Shown here: positions 18,449 to 27,739 of the stretch, one piece after another
How positions within the stretch are numbered: the first letter of the stretch is position 1
How the letters are laid out: each line of letters begins with the position of its first letter
Assembly (NCBI GenBank): GCA_002286855.1
Contig: NRSV01000155.1
Location: forward strand, 1-27,933
DNA: 27,933 nucleotides
Direction: 5' to 3'
DNA from: Bipolaris cookei
Taxonomy: Eukaryota > Ascomycota > Dothideomycetes > Pleosporales > Pleosporaceae
The notes under the pieces: generated by a model
Database searches by the model: none
What the model was told of the DNA's origin: nothing
Seen by the model: the letters and a program-made list of their open reading frames with translations, nothing else
Position numbers and translations under genes: made by a program

Positions 18449-19957
18449 GAAGATGAAGAGTAGGCAGTCAAAAAACTAGGATGCCACCAGGGACAGGGCC
18501 ACGCTGGTAAAAGCAGTCCTAAAACAACCCTCAGGAAGGTACAGGACACCGGTAGTCGGAAATTGGAATTAACAATGACTGTATCTGTACACGTTCACGA
18601 TATAACCGCAGTCGTAGACAGCGGAGCTGGACGAACAATTATCTCTCCTAAAGCAGTAGAGAAGTACGAACCACCCTATCGAGTTAACAAGAACCCGATA
18701 TGGATGATATCAGTCGAGGAGATACCTGTAGCGTACAGAGGCGGCTTGATAAGGCTTGAGACCGAGATGTTGACGCTAAGATGAGCGGACTTGGAAAGCC
18801 AAATGAATATCAACATTATGGATCTGGGAGACACGGAAATGTTGATCGGGTATGACTAGCTGGATGCCTATAACCCTGCCATCGACTGGCAAAAGAAGAC
18901 AGCACTCAGCCGAGAACCTGCGCGCAAGGTTGTTGGAGTACGACACAAGAAGCGCCCGATTATCCTCAGCTCACCCGGTAATGGCAGGATAGGCAAGATC
19001 TCGCCGCATAAGACTACGAGAATCTATGCGAAGGACCCTCAGAGAATAGACGTCATTTGAATACGGCAGGTCGCGACTACGAAGGAAGGACCGGTACCAC
19101 AGTTGGCGATTCCAACAGAATGCCAGACGGACGAGTTCAGAGAATTGTTCGAGGAAAACGAGGCTACGGAGCTAGCAGGCCATTAGGATTGGGATTAGGA
19201 GATCATCCTAGATGAAGGAGCTAAGCTAAGCCCAGGACAGATGTACCCTATAGCGCCCGAGCACGATGCTGAGCTGCGGGGTTACGTCCAGATAAATTTG
19301 AAGAAGGGATTTATCCGACAGGGATCAGGCCCGATGGCCTCACCCATATTGTTCGTAAAGAAGCCTAACAGAAAGTGGCGACTGTGTGTCGACTTCAGAA
19401 GGTTGAACAACGTAACGCGGAAGAACCGATATCCCTTATCACTGATTACAGAGCTCATGGATCGACTCCAGGGAGCTAAGTGGTTCACGAAATTCGACGT
19501 TCGGGAAGGATTTTACCGAATCAGGATCAAAGAAGGTCACGAATGGATTACGGCGTTCAAGACGAAGTATGGACTTTTTGAGTACACGGTTATGCCGTTC
19601 AGGTTGACGAACACGCTGGCAACCTTTCAATCAGTCATCAACAACGCGCTCCACGAGTACCTCGGAATCTTTGTTACCGCGTATCTGGACGATGTACTAG
19701 TGTACTCCAGTAGCACACGCGAAGAACATGTCGAACATGTTAAGAAGGTGTTACGGAAGCTTAAGGAACATAAGCTATACCTCCAACCAGAAAAGTGTGA
19801 GTTTCACACGCAGGAAACGGAATTCCTTGGATTTATCATCTCAACCGAAGGAGTGAAAATGAACCCCAAGAAGATACAGACTGTACAGGAATGGTCAAAA
19901 CCTAAAGCAGTCAAGGATGTTTAATCCTTTTTAGAATTTGCGAACTATTAACGTAAG
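18449..19957 (+). pseudogene. Ty3/gypsy-like protease-reverse transcriptase remnant, stop-riddled
   Basis: One reading frame runs through the whole stretch. It has an aspartic protease motif DSGAG at 18617, then an RT with the PIAPEHDAEL entry block, SPILFVKKPNRKWRLCVDFR, KFDVREGFYRIRI and the YLDD box at 19682-19693, and ends in the FLEFANY block that normally precedes the RNase H connection. Eight in-frame stops occur (18461, 18782, 18857, 19058, 19184, 19196, 19922, 19949) but no frameshift. No LTR was identified. The frame is cut by element B at 19957 and may continue briefly after elements B and C. This is a retroelement fossil with no likely function. Confidence 0.9.
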
Positions 19958-19959
19958 TA

Positions 19960-20002
19960 CTAAGCAAGCCGTCGAACCAAGCGAACCGTCCACCCTGCTA
20001 AT
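19960..20002 (+). repeat. Terminal inverted repeat of element B (left), with two 17-bp units
   Basis: Pairs with 21021-21063, with two mismatches in 43 bp. Contains tandem related units AAGCAAGCCGTCGAACC (19962-19978) and AAGCGAACCGTCCACCC (19979-19995). Confidence 0.93.
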
Positions 20003-20071
20003 AATCTGCGCCTTCACCGCAATATATATTAGCAACACAACAATACGATATAACATAGTAGTTACAGACTA

Positions 20072-20991
20072 TCAGCTACTACTAGTAGCTTGCTTCTTGG
20101 ACGTTCGTGAATTATGACCAATCTCCCTGCACTTTGTACAGCGCGCTGAAGCCTGACGGCTGACACCTGATCGAGCCCTCCCTTGACGCAATTCTCCATC
20201 AATCTGTTTCTCAACCTCCTTTTGAGCTATGACTTCTTCCCCCTCTGCCTTTGTAAGCGTCCCAAACTTCTGAATCCGCTTCTTTTTACGAGCTCTGCGC
20301 GATGTTGCTGCTTGGTTAGCTCGCTCAAGGCTGACAATTCGCTCGCCCACCCAGCAGCGCTGATCCCATGGATCACAGTAACCCACTCGCGATTGCCAGG
20401 CTGGATAGCCTTAGTTCGAGAGCGTCTCTCAGAGCTAGTAAAAACTAGCTGAGCTGAAATCCTGCCTATCTGGAAGCCAGTCTCGTCAAAGTTGTGCGTA
20501 TCCTTGTCACAGACGCCGTACTTGGCCTTTATACGCGCTACTAGCTCGAACCAGGTCTGAATAGCCTGTGGATCCTCACAGAGAGCTCTCTGGCGATTAT
20601 ACGGTCGATTAAATCAAGTTTTAAGGTTCTCTATTCGCTTGACAAAGTTCTTTGGCCAATCTCTGCCAACCTGGCTAGCGCCACGTTCAGTGAGCAGCTT
20701 ATCCGCCATATCTCGTACAGCGCCTAGGGAGGGGGAATATCCACGCGAATCCAGATCAAGTATATACTCAATAATCACCTCCTTTTCTAGTTTGCTGAGC
20801 TTCTTTGAGTTAGGCTCACAATTGCGTCGCGCAGCGATTCCAGCGCGTCGGTCGCGTAGCGTTGATCGAGCGACGTTAAACGTTTGTACAGCTAGCCGCT
20901 CAGATTGAATCTGCTGTTGATTAATAGCATAGATAGCCATATTGATATTTGCTTCGTTGTAGACCGATTGAACAAGATTTGGTGGAGCCAT
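20072..20991 (-). pseudogene. Transposase remnant of element B, catalytic core deleted
   Basis: Starts with ATG at 20991. The N-terminal helix-turn-helix and CENP-B-type domain extend to about 20617; then TGA at 20616-20614, explainable as CGA to TGA. The same frame continues through NFDETGFQ (first catalytic Asp) to VIHGISAAG at about 20365. The sequence then jumps, with a frame change, to the C-terminal region: basic RRARKKKR segment and a zinc knuckle whose last cysteine is replaced by serine. By comparison with element A the deletion removes the second and third catalytic Asp, so no active transposase can be made. Confidence 0.85.
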
Positions 20992-21020
20992 TGTTATTTG
21001 AAGGTGACGCGTTACGGAAA

Positions 21021-21063
21021 ATTAGCAGGGTGGACGGTTCGCTTGGTTGGACGGCTCGCTTAG
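21021..21063 (-). repeat. Terminal inverted repeat of element B (right)
   Basis: Inverse complement of 19960-20002 with two mismatches; carries the paired 17-bp units and is followed by TA at 21064-21065. Confidence 0.93.
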
Positions 21064-21079
21064 TACCTAGGTTACATTA

Positions 21080-21123
21080 CAGTAGAGGTTCGCGTAACGC
21101 CCGGGTTCGCGCAACGCCCCACC
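21080..21123 (+). repeat. Terminal inverted repeat of element C (left), with two 17-bp units
   Basis: Perfect inverse complement of 22496-22539. Contains tandem units GGTTCGCGTAACGCCCG (21087-21103) and GGTTCGCGCAACGCCCC (21104-21120). Confidence 0.95.
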
Positions 21124-21231
21124 CACAACACAACAGCTTCATGAGTATTGCAGCTGTAACGCCTCAACAAATCGTGATATAATTGCGCAAAAGTAGATTT
21201 ATACTATATAATAGCCTGCGAAGACTTTGCG

Positions 21232-22449
21232 CTAGTCTAAATCTTTTTTTGGGCGGCGGATTGTACGCGTTCTGGTGGTTTTGGGTGGAACTGGCTGTGC
21301 AACTACCCGGGCTCCCACAGAAGCTGTACCACCCACAACACGTTTCTGACGCTTTGCAGCTGGCTTATAAGCTGTTGAAGCTTTGCGCTTACCCTTTTGG
21401 GACACTTGTATAAGCTTTTTAGTATTGTTGATGAGCTCCTGGTGTTGTTTCTTAGCCAGTTTTGCAGCGTCCTCCTTCCTCTTCTCCTCCGCCCGTTTCT
21501 CCCGCTCTACACGCCTCACAGCTTTGAGTTGAAGCTCACAATCGCGAGCTGCCTTCTTGATCTCGGCTTGCTTGGCTTTTTGAAGCTTCTCAAGCTCCTA
21601 TTGCTGTTATTATAATGCCCGACGATCGCGAGCTCGTTGTACACTCCTGGGCGACCACAGTTTGGCTCCCCCGTGGTAAACCGCGTCCTCATCAAGCTGG
21701 AGGGTGAAGGACTGCTTTAGTCGCCTCTCCTTGATAGCTAGAAACTGCCTGAGGCCCCTGATCTCCTCATGGAGTATACTGTTTTGAGCTGCGATGTGGC
21801 ACAAACTTCGTTGAAGCTTCTTGACGTCTTTACTGCTCTGATCCTTCACCTCACGGCGTACAATTGACTTGAGCTTGAGCCAATCCTCACCGGAGAGGAC
21901 TGACTGACTGCTCTCAGAATCTGAAGCCTCCTTGGCAAACTTCTTGAGTACAGCGTCTGGGTTNCCGAGTTGAAACCCCTTTTCGTCCATATTGAATATA
22001 TGGAGCGGCTGTATATCGTACTCCTCCATCTTTTCAAGGAGAAGCTTGAAATACAAGTTTTATTTGGCTCCGGAATCAGCTTTAGTCCGTTCCTTGGTCA
22101 TGCCTTTGGTGTAGCGTGAGATGAGATACTTGGGATGGCGGTGGATAAACCGGGTAACCCAGCTTCTGGAGACCGGTTTGCCAGCCAGCTGGCTGGCAAA
22201 CTGTTGTATCATTACTCTTGAAGGAGGCAAACTTCGCTCATGAAGCGTTTTGATATATTGTACAAGCTCAGCTTCGTGTTCTGGGTGGAGTACTTGGTGC
22301 GCAGCGTTGCGGGTTGTTGAAAGCCCTTGGTGCCTTCGAGCCAGCGTGCTACGCTCAACACCGTACTTGGCAGCAACTTTGCCGTACGAGAAATCATCTC
22401 CTGGTTCGCGCGATTCGATTTCTTCAATCGCTTTTTGAATCGGATCCAT
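21232..22449 (-). pseudogene. Fot/Tan-like transposase of element C, stop codons and missing core
   Basis: Starts with ATG at 22449. The first about 125 residues hold a helix-turn-helix and a CENP-B-type DNA-binding domain. TAA at 22062-22060 interrupts an otherwise continuous frame that goes on to IFNMDEKGFQLG, the first catalytic Asp block. At 21964 an N joins this directly to NPDAVLKKF, which in this family lies at the far end of the DDE domain. The C-terminus is a long basic coiled coil with in-frame TAA, TAA and TAG at 21612-21598. All four stops fit CAA/CAG changed to TAA/TAG. The second and third catalytic Asp are not in the assembled sequence. Confidence 0.85.
21964..21964. other. Ambiguous base N inside transposase, probable hidden assembly gap
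   Basis: The coding frame is kept (GGN is glycine), yet the protein jumps from the first catalytic Asp block to a block beyond the DDE domain. A whole catalytic core is therefore missing at one ambiguous base. Confidence 0.7.
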
Positions 22450-22495
22450 ATTGGTGGAGTTGTGTGGTGTTGAAGTTTTGTTGTTGTTGGGGTGA

Positions 22496-22539
22496 GGTGG
22501 GGCGTTGCGCGAACCCGGGCGTTACGCGAACCTCTACTG
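22496..22539 (-). repeat. Terminal inverted repeat of element C (right)
   Basis: Perfect 44-bp match to the inverse complement of 21080-21123, followed by TA. Confidence 0.95.
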
Positions 22540-22541
22540 TA

Positions 22542-22845
22542 GTCGGTAGTGGATGTCTACATGCACTCTAGTTCTGTTTAGGCTATACCCCAGTCTACGC
22601 TGCCCCACATGTACCCCTCTCTTCCCCAACGCGGCATCCCCAACACACCAACCTTGGCCCCATACTACATCGGCTGTTGTAAATGGGGTATTACTGTTTG
22701 GACAAATATACTTATTCGTGTAACAACCACATAGAGTAGTACCATTGCGGGGGTAATAACTACAGAATCCTTCTTACGCAGTGTACATCCACCTGTCCTC
22801 ATCTTCTCCAAAGAAACCCAAATCAACTTTTTTACTCACCCAGCC
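22542..22845 (+). promoter_or_regulatory. Upstream region of the NAD(P)-binding gene
   Basis: About 300 bp between element C and the ATG at 22846. C-rich stretches (22600-22660) and a CT/CA-rich leader (CATCTTCTCC, ending CACCCAGCC before ATG) fit a fungal promoter and 5' leader. The first dozen bases may be the last trace of the gypsy frame. No other gene seen. Confidence 0.45.
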
Positions 22846-23905
22846 ATGTCCCCTTCTTCTCCCCTCAGAATTGCTGTGATTGGCCCAGCAGGTTTCGGTG
22901 GCTCGTACCTTTCTGTTGAACTCCTAAGTCGAGGCCACAATGTAATCGGAATATCGCGCAACCCAGCAAAACTTGGAAAACACGAGCGCTATATTCCCCG
23001 ACCTGTAGATATAGACGCAGCATCGATTGAAGAGATAGCTGAAAAATTCAAAGATGCCGATGCCCTGGTATGTGAGTTCGGGCCTCATACAGCAGGAGCA
23101 GGAGCATTGTTATATAGTACGCTTCTCTTCCTTTGTCCTACATTCCCTTGCATCCATGTACATATATCTCAAAGTATTCAAGTGAAAAAACTACATGCAT
23201 AAAAAGGAAGAAAACATTGACATACTTCCTCCAGTGCCATTCCTAGAATCCATCCGCAAAATCATCCTCGCCCACAAACTAAACCCTACTTCCTACTTCC
23301 TCTTCGTTGGCGGCGCAGGCTCCCTTCACGTCCCCGGTACTTCGCTCCCCTGCGTCGACCACCCAGACTTCTTTCTCGCCTACCGCCGCGCAATGTCCAT
23401 ATCCCTTGCTCACATCGCGTACATGGAAGAGCGCCTCGGCATCATGGGCACATCGCTACGTCGGTACCGCACCGCGCGTCTCGCCTCGCCGCCATCACAA
23501 GAAGACTTGACCGTTATTTCAGAGTACGAACGCCAAATTCGGAGCAAAGACGATGCTAGCGATTTTATCAAAGCGGGACGTACGGCGTACATGTTTTTCG
23601 ATGGTAGGAAGGACTTTTCGTGGAGTTTCGTTTCGCCGCCTGCGTTGTATCGGCCGGGGAAGCGCACGGGCAAGTATGAAATTAGTGTGGACGATATGGT
23701 GCTTTTGGGGGAGCAGCAGGAAGGGAAGGATATTTTTGAGGGGCGTTTGACGGGAATTAGCGTCGGAGATATGGCGATTGCGATTGCGGATGAGGTTGAG
23801 CAGAGAAAGTTAATTGGGACGCATTGGTCGGCTTGGGGGGATACAAGTGAGGATGTGCCTGCGCCGGCGTATGTATCGTTGGAGGTGGTGGGGGGAAGGA
23901 ATTAG
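22846..23905 (+). CDS. NAD(P)-binding Rossmann-fold protein (atypical SDR/NmrA-like), two exons
   Basis: Exons 22846-23116 and 23235-23905, joined across a 118-bp intron (GTACGC..CCAG) that splits an ATG codon; the predicted protein is 313 aa. The N-terminus is a beta strand followed by GPAGFGG (G13, G16, G19), the dinucleotide-binding loop, then an SRNP segment typical of NADP-linked atypical short-chain dehydrogenases. VGGAGSLHVPG and FDFVSPPALYRPG-like segments (here SWSFVSPPALYRPG) are typical of the putative NADH-flavin reductase (YwnB/COG2910-like) group. No signal peptide, so probably cytosolic. The substrate is unknown. The 3' end converges on the carboxylesterase gene, 135 bp between stop codons. 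Without the intron the first frame would end at 23202 in unrelated residues. Confidence 0.85.
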
Positions 23906-24040
23906 TAGGAAGTGCCGGAACAGTAACTACTTCTCATAATTTCACGTTAGATATATTTGATGTTTATAATTATTTGGACATTGTCGTCTGGTCAGGTTGA
24001 CCCGCTTTTCATTCAATGCAATATCAGTCTTCCTGTGTAG

Positions 24041-25868
24041 CTACCGGTTCTGAAAATAGTCATAGAAAACCTTCAGTACCGCATCGAACCCAATTTTCTC
24101 TGCGACCTTCAATACGTGTGCGTCTCGACCAATCTTTGTGGGGGCACCATCCGGCACCCACCTACTTGTCACACCGTCCGCACTCGGCCCATATACCTTT
24201 GCGCATAGCTGGTTCTGCTGCACCAGCGGCCATGGATTCTCGCCATTGATAAATTTGATAAAGTCTTCACCGTACTCCTTGGCTACCTTAAGTTGCGCAT
24301 CGTCCAAATGTTCGTTAAAATTTTGAAACAGATACGCTACGTCAAGAATATGACCGGCTTCGCCTTTGAAGCGACCTTCCCAAGGTATACCCTCATTGAA
24401 GTGGTAAAGGAAAAGTTTCGATTCGGGTGTATTTGGCCAACCTTGAGCAAATGCGCGTGCGGGAGCATAAAAACAAATCTCAGACGCGAAGCGTATGAAG
24501 GCGAGGATCGCCTCGTCATCTGAAGTGGAAGCGGTGATGTTGTAAGCCGCGAGTAATTCCGTAGCTACTTCTTGTTGAGCGGACAATGTTTTGTTGCAAG
24601 AGTCGATGAATGCTTGGGCAATGCCAGGTTTACGGGCATCTAGCGTGGTATATGCAAAGATGTTACCCTAAATGTCGTTAGTTCTTGCTCTTTTACCACT
24701 TGCACAAGAACTTACATCGAACTTCGAGTCCCCTATCATCAAGGCTTTACACCATTTTCGGCCAGGCAGCATGAAATTAGGTTTGTCGTCTTGGGATGAG
24801 ACAGTCGAGAACTCAGGGAAGCCAGGTACTGTATCATTGTCGATTGTAGGGATCATAGGTGCTGATTGTGGTGCCTTTTGCCAAAGATCGTCGATTGGCA
24901 AGGCCAAGAGAGTCTTGATACGATCTTCTGGAGACAGTTCTGCGAGTCCAAATGCTTCAATGACATTTTGGTAGGCGGACTCTGCCACGGATTCTGGGAT
25001 GGGTAAAACGAGAAGTGGTGTCCCCCCAGTACTCAGACCTTGTTTCATTAATGGCTCTTTTGAGCCCAAGAAGTACATCACAGACGCTGTGGAAGTCAGC
25101 CATGCTTTCAAGGTCACTGGTGGTTGAACGTACCGGCTCCAGCACTTTCTCCGCACGCTGTGATCTGATTGGGGTCGCCACCAAAGCCACGTATGAATTT
25201 CCTAACCCACTGCAGCGCAGTTCGTTGGTCATGAAGGCCGTTGTTTGCTTTGTATCCAGCTTTTCGTAGTTCAGTTGATGTCATAAATCCCGTGATACCC
25301 AATCGGTAACTGATTGGTTTAGCATAGAGTCGTTGTACTACTATCAGCCAGACCTACTTGATAGTGATGCCAATTATAGGTTTCTTCATCTCAACTGACA
25401 TTTTCACAATAGCAGCTGGGTCATATTGCGGATACCAGCCGCTTCCAGCTGCGAATCCACCTCCATGTATGAAAATGTAGACTGGCAATTTTGCATTTAA
25501 GTCAATGAAACCGTTTTTGTTCGTAGGAACAGTAATGTTAAGATTCAGACCGTCAAGGTCTGAATGTGTAGGAACCTCTGGTAATGGCAGAGAATGCTGG
25601 ATAAAGCTAAATTCTGCATTAATGATGCCAACTGGCGCTACTGGAGGAGGTCTGGATTGATTTAGCAGCTGTTGGGTGGTAGAGAAGTATGCGATACATA
25701 CCCAAACTTGGTGGCATCTGTGCTTCCAGTCCCATAGTTATCTGCCAACTCAGGTGGAGCAAAGCGGTCTTTTATCGAAGCGTACTTGAGACCTAAGAAT
25801 TGTGCGATCCCATCTCTTTGGTTTCCCTTGATTTCCCCAAGCGCTGGATGTTTGAGAGTGGCTGACAT
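24041..25868 (-). CDS. Type B carboxylesterase, 544 aa, five exons
   Basis: Minus-strand exons 25868-25702, 25651-25358, 25309-25134, 25086-24716 and 24667-24041, with introns of 50, 48, 47 and 48 bp, all GT..AG (one with a clear CTAAC branch site); every splice keeps the frame. Alpha/beta-hydrolase of the carboxylesterase/lipase family: oxyanion-hole HGGGF at 118-122, NYRLG at 154-158, nucleophile elbow GESAG with Ser209, and catalytic His442 in EAGHILDVAYLFQN. The acid residue could not be fixed by eye. No signal peptide, so probably an intracellular esterase hydrolysing ester or lactone substrates. Full family length, no damage. Divergent from the lactonase-like gene at 26266. Confidence 0.92.
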
Positions 25869-26265
25869 GCTGATTATCGCAAGGAGACAAAAGGCTGTCG
25901 TGGGGAGTGTGATAAAATTTTAATGCTTGCTATCTTCAAGTACAAATGCTTTGGTACCTGTATCACAGCCGGGGATGACGATAGTATCGGTACATGTTCG
26001 GATGAAGGCGGAAAGAAGTACGTGTGGGAGCCGACTACCCCGCTTCCACCAACCATGCAACTAGTGGGGCAGAGCATGATATCCACGTACGGCAAACAGA
26101 AGGCCGAGGATAGGTACCACTTGTGCATTTGAAATATGCACTTAGAATGACCCTTATAGGTTATGACTTGAAGCGGCTCAGTGCATCCGTACTGATAAGT
26201 GTGAATCGGGATAATAACGAGTCATTTAGTCTGTTGTATTATGCCAGTCAAGGTTTACGTGCATC
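25869..26265. promoter_or_regulatory. Shared divergent promoter of carboxylesterase and lactonase-like genes
   Basis: 397 bp between two divergent start codons. It contains two GATA motifs, GATAAG at 26194-26199 and GATAAT at 26210-26215, the core recognised by fungal GATA regulators such as the nitrogen regulator AreA (established motif). GATA is short and may occur by chance. Divergent spacing this small suggests joint control (inference). Confidence 0.45.
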
Positions 26266-27404
26266 ATGATACCCGGAAAGTTCAACTTGCCCTCTACGGA
26301 CGCTTTCGTCAATCTCTCGCTACTTGATGGCGGTAGTTTCGTTGGCGATTTGAGCCGCATGCATGCTGGCGAGAGCGGGACTATTCGCATGTACAATTGG
26401 GCATTTTATGTTGCACATAAGGGAAGACATGTACTTTGGGACTTGGGCTTAGATGAGGTAAGTGTACTAGGAAAATTAGGACCTGCGGTACTTGACTAAC
26501 CTTGTTACAGGATCAAAGCTGCTATACGCCTTGGGTAAACAAGAACATGCTGCAGTACGCCAACCATGTTGGCCCAAAGCGTACCATCGTGCAACAGTTG
26601 TTCGAACGAGGCATTGCAGCCACAGACATTGACACGATTCTGTTCAGGTAAAAAGTCATCATTGAGACATCTAGCATATATCGACTAACAGACGAGTAGT
26701 CACGCTCATTGGGACCATTGCCGACCGATTTCCGACGTGTTTCCAAAGGCAAAAGCGTACTTTGGTCCAGGCACAAAACTAGCATGCGAGCCAGGCCATT
26801 TGAAAGACTCCGACTTGCAGTGGGACGGGCGCTTCTTCGATCCCGATCACGCTACCGAGACTTGGGGAGAACTACAGGGCGATTGGAAACAATTTGGACC
26901 GTTCGAAAGGGCTCTAGATTATTTCGGAGACGGCAGCTTTTGGATCTTGGATGCACCAGGACACATGCCAGGCAATATTGCTGCCGCTGCCAGATTGCAA
27001 AATGGCGAATGGGTCGTTCTTGGGAGCGATTGTAAGTTGTTCCATAAGAACAGTCGTCAGCGTTGACTAACAAAATTTGGGGCCAGGTTGTCATTCGAGG
27101 TTTGTTACACCTAGGTGTGCCGGAAATCTGCTAATGAACTAGGGAATTGCTCGATGGCGTACAAGAAATTGCCCAGTTTCCGGGTCCCGATCTGAAGCCC
27201 ATGTCCCTCCACACAAACGTTACATCTGCTATAGATACCATGGTCAAGCTGCGGACATTAGAAAATGACTATGGGGCTCATATAGCGCTTGCACACGACG
27301 CTTCATGGCTGAAGAAGGGTACGGATGGGGTGCTGATGTCGCTGCTGGACGAGAGGATGAAGCTGGCGGCTAAAGAAAAGATAGTTCATGATGAGATACC
27401 ATAG
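26266..27404 (+). CDS. Metallo-beta-lactamase-fold hydrolase, lactonase-like, 311 aa, five exons
   Basis: Exons 26266-26457, 26511-26647, 26700-27031, 27087-27099 and 27143-27404, with introns of 53, 52, 55 and 43 bp, all GT..AG and frame-keeping. Exon 4 is only 13 nt. The assembled protein carries the HxHxDH metal motif (H111, H113, D115, H116), H198 in DAPGHMPGN, D220 in LGSDC and H276 in ALAHD, the full two-metal set of N-acyl-homoserine-lactonase-like enzymes. It therefore probably hydrolyses a lactone or lactam ring, substrate unknown. No signal peptide is apparent. The gene is divergent from the carboxylesterase, which suggests joint use on ester/lactone compounds. Related fungal metallo-beta-lactamase genes serve in detoxification loci such as Fusarium FDB1; kinship to that role is only a possibility. 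Confidence 0.9.
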
Positions 27405-27631
27405 TTAAGTTTTGTTGAAAATACACCGATCACATGTCATGAGGACGCTAGGTCACATGACTTGGCGCCGCCCTATATCAGCCGAGCTATATATAGTTAG
27501 CAATCTATACGCTCAACAACCACTTTTAGCGCCAACAGAACCATCCATTACCTAGTCATACTATGGCAAAGAACCTAATTCTAACAAGTTTTTAAATATT
27601 AATTTACGTTTACTAGAACTAACGTGGTTCA
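27405..27631 (+). promoter_or_regulatory. Promoter-like region with TATA box, downstream gene absent
   Basis: Downstream of the lactonase-like gene. A TATATATAG box at about 27490-27498, a CA-rich leader (27510-27560) and an ATG at 27563 look like a fungal core promoter and gene start. The frame closes after ten codons, and element D begins about 70 bp later. Two TCACATG motifs lie at about 27430 and 27452. Perhaps a gene lost its body to transposon insertion; it may also be chance. Confidence 0.3.
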
Positions 27632-27738
27632 TAAGCGAGTCGGCCACCCAAGCGAGTCGGCCACTTTGCACCGGCGCGTCGACGTCGAGACCATATCACG
27701 CACTTTTATCACAGTCAATAAACTATTGCGATATACCA

Positions 27739-27739
27739 N
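27739..27739. other. Ambiguous base N at edge of nested element A copy
   Basis: To the right, element A sequence begins abruptly at its internal base 91. To the left, sequence reads TATACCA, the same seven bases that follow element A at 27831-27837. Most of the nested element is missing at this base. Confidence 0.7.

Larger units (their letters stand above)
19960..21063 (-). mobile_element. Pogo/Fot-like DNA transposon, element B, internally deleted
   Basis: 1104 bp bounded by 43-bp terminal inverted repeats with two mismatches and flanked by TA (19958-19959 and 21064-21065). The transposase remnant runs on the minus strand and lacks most of its catalytic domain. There is no N here, so this is a genuine internal deletion, as in non-autonomous elements. 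It is inserted in the gypsy remnant. Confidence 0.93.
21080..22539 (-). mobile_element. Pogo/Fot-like DNA transposon, element C
   Basis: Bounded by perfect 44-bp terminal inverted repeats and flanked by TA (21078-21079 and 22540-22541). A transposase pseudogene on the minus strand fills most of it, with an N at 21964 where the catalytic domain should be. It lies only 12 bp beyond element B's flanking TA, within the same gypsy remnant, and its far end is about 300 bp upstream of the gene at 22846. Confidence 0.95.

Noticed and set aside
25874..26128. Minus-strand 84-codon frame and plus-strand 69-codon frame in the divergent promoter
   Set aside because: They overlap one another and lie between two well-supported start codons; no homology recognised.
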